A DNA stretch of 29,205 nucleotides from Halovenus sp. (GTDB taxonomy: Archaea > Halobacteriota > Halobacteria > Halobacteriales > Haloarculaceae), in assembly GCA_003551945.1 (NCBI GenBank), contig PUNZ01000189.1, positions 1-29,205 on the forward strand, read 5' to 3'. Positions 24,221-29,205 of this stretch are shown here, piece after piece. The position numbers and the translations under genes were made by a program. Below the pieces are notes generated by a model. It did no database searches and was not told the DNA's origin. It saw nothing but the letters and a program-made list of their open reading frames with translations. Position 1 is the first letter of the stretch, and every line of letters starts with the position of its first letter.

Positions 24221-24293
24221 TACTGTCGCCCCAGTTCGACGATGAAGCCAAACGATACCGAGTTCGACATGTCCAGACTGAGTACTGTCGCCC
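24221..24293. repeat. Direct repeats in the divergent promoter region of aIF1 and the phosphatase
   Basis: TACTGTCGCCC occurs at 24221-24231 and 24283-24293, 62 bp apart, and AGTTCGAC occurs at 24233-24240 and 24261-24268. The first copy abuts the TATA-like box of aIF1 (about 24214-24222, minus strand). They could be regulator sites shared by both promoters. Confidence 0.35.
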
Positions 24294-24348
24294 ATACAGC
24301 GCATACGCGAACGTTAGGACTAAACCGGGACTCATCTTAGCGTTGATA

Positions 24349-25161
24349 ATGAAGCGAGAGGAGCTAGTTTTGGTCGCACAAGAAAGCGCTGCAGCAGGTG
24401 CAGACGTTGCTGAAGCCGCATTTCGGACGGACATTCCAGTTGAGTTTAAAGAAAGTAAGACAGATGTTGTCACACAGGCTGACCGAGAGGCCCAGCACGC
24501 AATCATCGACCGTATCCAACAGACTCTACCGAATGATACGATCGTCGGTGAAGAGGGTGAAACTGCTGAGGCACTCGCAAAGAACGGCCGAACGTGGATT
24601 ATCGACCCAATTGACGGGACAAACAATTACATTCGTGGCAATCGCCGGTGGGCAACCAGCGTCACTTGCGTGCAAGATGGAGACCCAATCGTGGCTGTGA
24701 ACGACTTGCCAGCACTGCATGACCGGTTTGTTGCGACACAAGATGGTGTCTACAGAAACGACACGCAAGTGACTGTCAGCGATCGTTCGGACCCAGAAAC
24801 GTTTCAGGTCGCCCCAGGAATTTGGTGGCCATTTGATGAACGGGATGAGTACGCCATGGCAACCAGTGAAATCGTCAACCGATTCGGAGATTTGCGGCGG
24901 CCTGGCTCTGCACAAGCTGAACTGTCGATGCTCGCTGCCGGTGCTATTGAGGGACTCATCACGAACGTCGAAACTAATCCATGGGATACGGTTGGTGGGG
25001 CGGCGATGGTCGAGTGGGCTGGTGGCACAGTGACTGACCTTGATGGCAATCCATGGCAGCCTGACTGCCGCGGTATTGTAGCCTCAAACGGAACGGCACA
25101 CGAAACCTTGCTCGAAGCCGTTTCGGAAGTCGAGGCTGTACGGAACGCAGCCACTCAGTAA
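24349..25161 (+). CDS. Inositol-monophosphatase / fructose-1,6-bisphosphatase family phosphatase
   Basis: The 270-residue metal-dependent sugar-phosphate phosphatase has the metal-binding signatures GEEG (67-70), IIDPIDGTNNY (84-94, with D86 and D89) and WDTVGGAAMVEWAGG (212-226, D213). Archaeal members can dephosphorylate inositol-1-phosphate, fructose-1,6-bisphosphate or related compounds; the substrate is not resolved. The ATG at 24349 is preferred over TTG at 24343. A CTAAAC box about 26 bp upstream predicts a leaderless transcript. It is divergent from aIF1, with direct repeats in the shared promoter region, and converges with the phosphonate transporter operon. Confidence 0.9.
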   Translation: MKREELVLVAQESAAAGADVAEAAFRTDIPVEFKESKTDVVTQADREAQHAIIDRIQQTLPNDTIVGEEGETAEALAKNGRTWIIDPIDGTNNYIRGNRRWATSVTCVQDGDPIVAVNDLPALHDRFVATQDGVYRNDTQVTVSDRSDPETFQVAPGIWWPFDERDEYAMATSEIVNRFGDLRRPGSAQAELSMLAAGAIEGLITNVETNPWDTVGGAAMVEWAGGTVTDLDGNPWQPDCRGIVASNGTAHETLLEAVSEVEAVRNAATQ

Positions 25162-25210
25162 TCTTCAGCGTTATTTTGATTACTTAATATAAAATAGCGG
25201 TTTCCACCGA

Positions 25211-26425
25211 TTATCGACGGAGTGAATCAGCGAATCGTGCTGGGAAGCCGAAGATGAGTTCCTTCCACGAGCGCTTTTCTTCGTCTGAGCGGAGGCGAGC
25301 GCGAAGTCGCTGGCTGAACAGCTCCACAAGCAAAATCAGGATGAAGATGATAAACAACGTTGCCATCATCTGCTCGTAATTCAGCTGGTTTTGCTGTGCA
25401 GCGACGATTGCTCCCAGTCCGCCCGCGCCGATGACACCGACGGTGACGGCTGCTCGAACGTTAATTTCGAAGATATACAACGTCCAGGCAATGAACGAGG
25501 TTCGAACCTGGCTCAGCATCCCGAAAAAGACAATTTGTGATTTGTTTGCACCGGTTGTCTCCATTGCCTCAATCGGTCCATCTTCCAGTTCTTCGAGGTC
25601 TTCGACGAAGAGTCGGCCAAGATTGCCAATGGTGTTAAACCCAATTGCGAGCGTTGCGGCTGTTGCACCAAGGCCAACCAGCGCGACGAAGATAAGTGCC
25701 CAGATAATTGCTGGAATGGCCCGGATGAAGGACATAATCGCCCGGAAGATAAAGTTGAACGGGAACGGAAGGACCCGCTCGGTCGCAAGGATACTGAATA
25801 ACAGAGCCAGCGGGAAGCCTAACACTGTCCCGACAAGTCCCATTGCAAGCGTTATGCCGGCTTCGCCAAAGATAGAGAAGATTCCCAACTCGACGAAGAC
25901 GAACGCATAGAGGTCCGATAGGTTAATCGGATACTGGAAGACAAGAGACCCGATTTCGGGGTCATAAATCAGGTTCATGTCCCTGATAAACGCACCGTAG
26001 ATACGGACGTCAATCACCCAGAGATAGTACCCATCTATTGGGAGGTCTGCGACCTGGACTGTTGGGAAATACTCCGTCATTCGGGAGGAGAAATGCCCCC
26101 ACGTGAAGTCCGTATCGTCATCGAAGAATTGAGTCGCAGAAAGCCCCTGATAGGTCAAAAAGCCAATCACACCGACCAAGGCAGCCCAACCAATTGCTCG
26201 CTGTTTCCGTGTTTCTTTGATATTGTTGAACTGCTCTTCAATATCATCAGTCACAGCATCGCCTGACTCTTTCGTTGCGACGCCACCATCTGTCGATGCG
26301 TCACCAGGTGAATCAGCAGTGGCTCTCGTTGTCTGGTTGGTTCCAACCGAATCATCTGATTGCTCGATAGCCTCGTTTGGACTCCGATGGTCCGTTCCCG
26401 TGTCGTCTGAGTCACTCTCTTCCAT
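25211..26425 (-). CDS. phnE: PhnE-type ABC transporter permease
   Basis: The 404-residue permease has an acidic, disordered N-terminal extension of about 75 residues (Asp, Ser, Thr-rich) before the first membrane helix at about 78-96. The rest is a binding-protein-dependent transport permease: several hydrophobic segments and an EAA-like cytoplasmic loop, EDGPIEAMETTGANKSQ, which contacts the ATPase. It follows phnC by 5 bp on the minus strand and is the last gene of phnD-phnC-phnE, so the system probably imports phosphonate, phosphite or a similar organophosphorus compound. Typical PhnE proteins are about 260-290 residues, so the extension is unusual. The start is the ATG at 26425. Confidence 0.9.
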   Translation of the reverse strand: MEESDSDDTGTDHRSPNEAIEQSDDSVGTNQTTRATADSPGDASTDGGVATKESGDAVTDDIEEQFNNIKETRKQRAIGWAALVGVIGFLTYQGLSATQFFDDDTDFTWGHFSSRMTEYFPTVQVADLPIDGYYLWVIDVRIYGAFIRDMNLIYDPEIGSLVFQYPINLSDLYAFVFVELGIFSIFGEAGITLAMGLVGTVLGFPLALLFSILATERVLPFPFNFIFRAIMSFIRAIPAIIWALIFVALVGLGATAATLAIGFNTIGNLGRLFVEDLEELEDGPIEAMETTGANKSQIVFFGMLSQVRTSFIAWTLYIFEINVRAAVTVGVIGAGGLGAIVAAQQNQLNYEQMMATLFIIFILILLVELFSQRLRARLRSDEEKRSWKELIFGFPARFADSLRR

Positions 26426-26430
26426 ATCGT

Positions 26431-27228
26431 TTATGCTGTCGCTTCACGCTGTTTGTCTCTCGGCGCATCTGAGTCACTATCTGAATCCTGATTCACAAAC
26501 ATCCCATCCGTATCAATATCGCCATATATCTTATCTATCGCATCGACGGTGAGTTCGTCTCGGTATCCGTCGAATACTTTCTTTCCGTTGTGCAGTCCGA
26601 TAAAGCGCTCACCAAACTTTCGTGCAATGTTCACTTGGTGTAGGCTGATAAAGGTGCTCAGCCCTCGTTGCTCGGCAGCGTGCTTGAGATAGCGCATTAC
26701 GTCTTGTGCACTTCCTGGGTCGAGACTCGCCACTGGTTCATCTGCAAGGAGTACCTCCGATTCTTGAACCAGCGCGCGAGCGATACCGACCCGTTGTTGC
26801 TGTCCACCACTCATCCGCCGTGTTTTTTGTTCGGCCTCATCAAGCAAGCCGACGGTTCGGAGCGCTTCGAGTGCTCGTCGTTTTTCTTCTTTGCTCTGCA
26901 GTTGAAAAATGCTGGAGAGGAAGCCAGTTCTGTTGATTCCACCGGTGAGCGCATTTGAGTACGCAGACATATCACCGATGATGTTGTGCTGTTGGAAAAT
27001 CATCGCAACCTCGGGTCGTGGGGCGGTCATCGGTTGTCCGTTGATTCGAATTTCCCCTTCGGTCGGTTCATTCAACCCACACATACAACGTAATAACGTG
27101 GATTTCCCGGAACCGGAGACACCGAGGATAATGACGAATTCGCCCTCTTCAACCTCAAACGAGAGGTTTTCGAGTGCGACTGTCTCCCCATATGTTTTTC
27201 TGAGGCCGTCTACGACAATTTTACTCAT
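26431..27228 (-). CDS. phnC: PhnC-type ABC transporter ATP-binding protein
   Basis: A 265-residue ATPase. Walker A is GVSGSGKS (36-43), the signature is MSGGQQQRVGIARAL (139-153), and Walker B is VLLADEP (159-165), followed by the D-loop SLD. The region after Walker A (FQQHNIIGDMSAYSNALTG) matches PhnC-type ATPases. It energises the PhnE permease. It lies 59 bp after the binding protein and 5 bp before phnE, in a clear operon. The C-terminus has an acidic low-complexity tail (about 245-265), as in phnD and phnE. Confidence 0.94.
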   Translation of the reverse strand: MSKIVVDGLRKTYGETVALENLSFEVEEGEFVIILGVSGSGKSTLLRCMCGLNEPTEGEIRINGQPMTAPRPEVAMIFQQHNIIGDMSAYSNALTGGINRTGFLSSIFQLQSKEEKRRALEALRTVGLLDEAEQKTRRMSGGQQQRVGIARALVQESEVLLADEPVASLDPGSAQDVMRYLKHAAEQRGLSTFISLHQVNIARKFGERFIGLHNGKKVFDGYRDELTVDAIDKIYGDIDTDGMFVNQDSDSDSDAPRDKQREATA

Positions 27229-27287
27229 TACTCATGTGTTTACGTTCGCTGTTGTAACTGTTCGGATTTCCCGAACTGTTTGGTCAG

Positions 27288-28445
27288 TTATGCAAGGTCG
27301 TCGTAGTCGATGCCGAGGTCCGATGCAAAGTCCGCAATTGGGTCGTAATCGGACGCGTCTGCTTCTTGGATTCCCGTGAACCAAAGGAGGTGGTCATCGA
27401 ATTCCTGCCAGTCGTCCTCGTCGATATCCCACTCGTCTGGGTCGAAGTCATCGTCTTCTTCGTATGCATCGAGGGCTTCAGCATCGATATCCAGTGCAAG
27501 GTCCTCAGCCAACTGGTGTGGGTCGTGACCAAGCACATCCTCATCTGCATCGATGAGGAACTGGTCAATTTCTTCTCGCAAGTCGTCTTGCCAATCACCA
27601 TTTGTCACGAGGGGTGCTCGTGGGAGTGGTGGTGACGCTTCCAACAGACGGAGGTCGGTACTGGCTGAACCTGCGCCGTCGAATTCGGCGGAAATATCGG
27701 CAACTTCTGGGAAGTTCTCCGCTATCTCATCCTGTGGAATGTGTGGGATTGTCGCAAATCCACCAGCCCCTGCCGCAGCGATGGAATCGTCATCCAGGAG
27801 TTGACCGACGGCGATATCGTGAGCCTGGTCCCCAATCCATTCGAAATCTTCTGCGGACCCACCGTCGACTGCCCCACCAAGGTCAAGGCCGTTGTCTTGA
27901 AGCATCCAGAGAGCGGCAATTCCGCCTGAAATGGAGCCAATGCTTCCTCCGACAACACGCTCACCTTGCAGGTCATCGACTGACTCGAATTCGCTGTCTG
28001 CACGCGTAACGAGCGTCGAGAAGTACTGTGCAGCACCGAATTGGATGCGCATCCCGCTCACACTCACGTCGTCACCAAGCTCTAGAACAGCAACTGGCGA
28101 CGTGTCGGCAATAACCATATCGCCTTCGCCTGCTCTCGCCAATTGCTCGACCGTTGCTGTGTAGGATTGGGCTACGTATGGTTCTATCTCGACATCGAAT
28201 TCATCTTCGATGCTCCGGATAAGTGGGCTGTATTGGACTTCGATATCCAGCGTCTCCTCTGCTGGATTGAGAACGAATTCGATAGTGTCCGTATCAGCTT
28301 CACTTCCGTCATCGGTCGTGGCACCATCGTCACCGCCATCGTCTGACCCGGTTTCGATACAGCCAGCAAGCGCCAGTGCGCCTGCGGCCCCTGATGCAGT
28401 TAGAAAACGACGCCTAGTTTTTCCACGCGCGGAATATTCCGGCAT
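27288..28445 (-). CDS. phnD: PhnD-type phosphonate/phosphite-binding lipoprotein
   Basis: The 385-residue periplasm-equivalent binding protein is exported folded: a Tat motif RRRFLT at 11-16 and a lipobox LAGC ending at C29 precede an acidic linker. The body begins EFVLNPAEETLDIEVQYSPLI, typical of PhnD in which the first strand precedes an N-P substrate pocket. It supplies ligand to PhnE and PhnC. The C-terminal 60-70 residues are extremely acidic (EDDDFDPDEWDIDEDD), typical of haloarchaeal surface proteins. The ATG at 28445 is preferred over a TTG at 28505, since only it places the Tat motif near the N-terminus. A TATATATA sequence at 28513-28520 may be its promoter. No C-P lyase genes are in the window. 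Confidence 0.9.
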   Translation of the reverse strand: MPEYSARGKTRRRFLTASGAAGALALAGCIETGSDDGGDDGATTDDGSEADTDTIEFVLNPAEETLDIEVQYSPLIRSIEDEFDVEIEPYVAQSYTATVEQLARAGEGDMVIADTSPVAVLELGDDVSVSGMRIQFGAAQYFSTLVTRADSEFESVDDLQGERVVGGSIGSISGGIAALWMLQDNGLDLGGAVDGGSAEDFEWIGDQAHDIAVGQLLDDDSIAAAGAGGFATIPHIPQDEIAENFPEVADISAEFDGAGSASTDLRLLEASPPLPRAPLVTNGDWQDDLREEIDQFLIDADEDVLGHDPHQLAEDLALDIDAEALDAYEEDDDFDPDEWDIDEDDWQEFDDHLLWFTGIQEADASDYDPIADFASDLGIDYDDLA

Positions 28446-28512
28446 TTCGACCGAATGTGGCTCTTGGAAGCGTAATAATGTTTCTATTTCACCTATATTC
28501 ACCAATTACTCC

Positions 28513-28520
28513 TATATATA
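28513..28520 (-). promoter_or_regulatory. TATA-like box for the phnDCE operon
   Basis: TATATATA on the minus strand is about 70 bp before the phnD ATG, giving a leader near 45 nt. AT-rich stretches closer to the start are alternatives, so the assignment is weak. Confidence 0.35.
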
Positions 28521-28576
28521 CACAACCTACCGATACGGAAACACGTTCTCACCAGGGTCTTGCCGCACGCCATTTC

Positions 28577-28594
28577 GAAGGTGGTAGTACCTTC
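28577..28594. repeat. Inverted repeat in the gap between the SDR gene and phnD
   Basis: GAAGGT (28577-28582) and ACCTTC (28589-28594) are 6-bp arms; a smaller palindrome GGTAGTACC (28583-28591) overlaps the centre. It may be a terminator or an operator. The rest of the 251-bp gap (28446-28696) shows no gene. Confidence 0.3.
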
Positions 28595-28696
28595 CTACGT
28601 GCTATTTGGAAGCAAGTGACAATTGAGTTAACATACGTGACTGTCTCACTGGGAGGTATTCCGCTCAAAGTACTGGTCGTTCCAATCCTCTCCTTC

Positions 28697-29205
28697 TCAA
28701 AAGCGCTCGAATATATCCTTCCGAAACACGTCAACTTCCGTGATTGCACCTGGTGGCTCCTGAGCGATGATACTGAAAATGACCTCAGCGACGTCTTCTG
28801 CGGAGATTTCGACAGTTGGGTCTAACCGTTCGGCGTTCGTCGACCCCCGGTGTTCTTTACCGAAAGAGGTTGGAACACCTGACGGATTCACGAGCGATAC
28901 CCCAACGCCATCTGGCCCTATCTGCCCGGCAACACTTTTTGCAAAGCCACGAAGCCACCATTTGGAAGCCGCGTAGACGGGTGTGGAGGTGCTGGGATAC
29001 TTTCCCTTGTAACTTCCAACGAATACAAGCGTTCCCTCTGTCTCACACAACGGCTCCAGCACTGAGCGTGTAGTGTAAAATGCCCCATCGATATTTGTCG
29101 CCCGGACGGACTGATACTCCGCAAGCGTGAGGTCAGTCAGTGAGACATCTGCCCGCTCCCCGGTCCCGGCATTGACCACTACGGCATCAAGCCGCCCAAA
29201 TCGCT
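28697..29205 (-). CDS. Short-chain dehydrogenase/reductase (5' end cut by window edge)
   Basis: NAD(P)-dependent SDR-fold oxidoreductase; 169 residues are visible. The reading frame is open to 29205. Visible parts are the RFGRLDAVVVNAG segment that includes the conserved NAG, an asparagine-containing helix (NIDGAFYTTRSVL), an active-site segment with serine (VFVGSYKGK) and the catalytic YxxxK (YAASKWWLRG), then NPSGVPTSF. The N-terminal TGxxxGIG cofactor motif should lie beyond the window, so no start is called. Substrate unknown. It is on the same strand as the phn operon, 251 bp upstream of phnD, and is probably a separate transcription unit. Confidence 0.9.
   Translation of the reverse strand, partial: RFGRLDAVVVNAGTGERADVSLTDLTLAEYQSVRATNIDGAFYTTRSVLEPLCETEGTLVFVGSYKGKYPSTSTPVYAASKWWLRGFAKSVAGQIGPDGVGVSLVNPSGVPTSFGKEHRGSTNAERLDPTVEISAEDVAEVIFSIIAQEPPGAITEVDVFRKDIFERF

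Noticed and set aside
28697..29179. Taking the start of the SDR gene at the in-window start-like codon near 29179
   Set aside because: Translation upstream (RFGRLDAVV before the NAG motif) is normal SDR sequence, so the gene continues past the edge of the window.
1..29205. Mobile elements, CRISPR arrays or prophage genes
   Set aside because: No transposase, integrase, terminal inverted repeats, regularly spaced repeats or phage structural proteins were seen; the window reads as ordinary chromosomal sequence.

Overview
The window is chromosomal DNA from a halophilic archaeon (class Halobacteria). The evidence is: strongly acidic Asp/Glu-rich proteins; G1P dehydrogenase (EgsA) and a GGGP-synthase homologue, which are archaeal lipid enzymes; an archaeal SUI1/aIF1; a response regulator with a HalX-like tail; a Tat lipoprotein binding protein; and TATA-like boxes about 26-32 bp upstream of many start codons, typical of leaderless or short-leader haloarchaeal transcripts. 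Base composition looks moderate for the class. I saw no rRNA, tRNA, CRISPR array, insertion sequence or integrase. About 28 protein genes fill most of the window and no gene-free gap exceeds 300 bp.

Layout. 1-431: 3' end of a membrane protein. 432-626: gap between convergent genes holding two perfect hairpins with different stems and the same 7-nt loop. 627-5213 (minus): NCS2/AzgA purine permease, adenine deaminase and egsA, a purine-salvage block followed by the first enzyme of archaeal lipid backbone synthesis. 5322-10014: acyl-CoA block with a biotin-dependent carboxyltransferase (minus), a divergent acyl-CoA dehydrogenase (plus) and an acyl-CoA synthetase (minus); the last two converge on one perfect palindrome containing both stop codons. 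10088-12010 (minus): orphan response regulator and two uncharacterised haloarchaeal proteins. 12138-12977: NUP-family nucleoside-binding protein.

13082-15768: Brp/Blh-like membrane protein followed by a CrtI-type carotenoid desaturase, with an inverted repeat just upstream of the crtI TATA box. 15831-18272: small membrane proteins, a VanZ-like protein, a DUF3267-type membrane metalloprotease and a small membrane gene frameshifted at a run of seven A. 18534-20953: an unrecognised acidic protein with an aspartate-rich DDxxD-like motif, then an enlarged PcrB/GGGP-synthase homologue. 21010-23178: secreted, membrane-anchored HExxH protein. 23221-25161: EngB GTPase, aIF1 and an inositol-monophosphatase-family enzyme. 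25211-28445 (minus): phnD-phnC-phnE phosphonate/phosphite-type ABC transporter. 28697-29205: 3' part of a short-chain dehydrogenase cut by the window edge.

The leads I rate highest are the paired identical-loop hairpins (466-526), the DDxxD protein next to the enlarged PcrB homologue (18534-20953), and a Brp/Blh homologue that appears to lack the two histidines of the family's WHSxRH motif. All assignments come from reading the sequence and remembered family motifs; no search was run.
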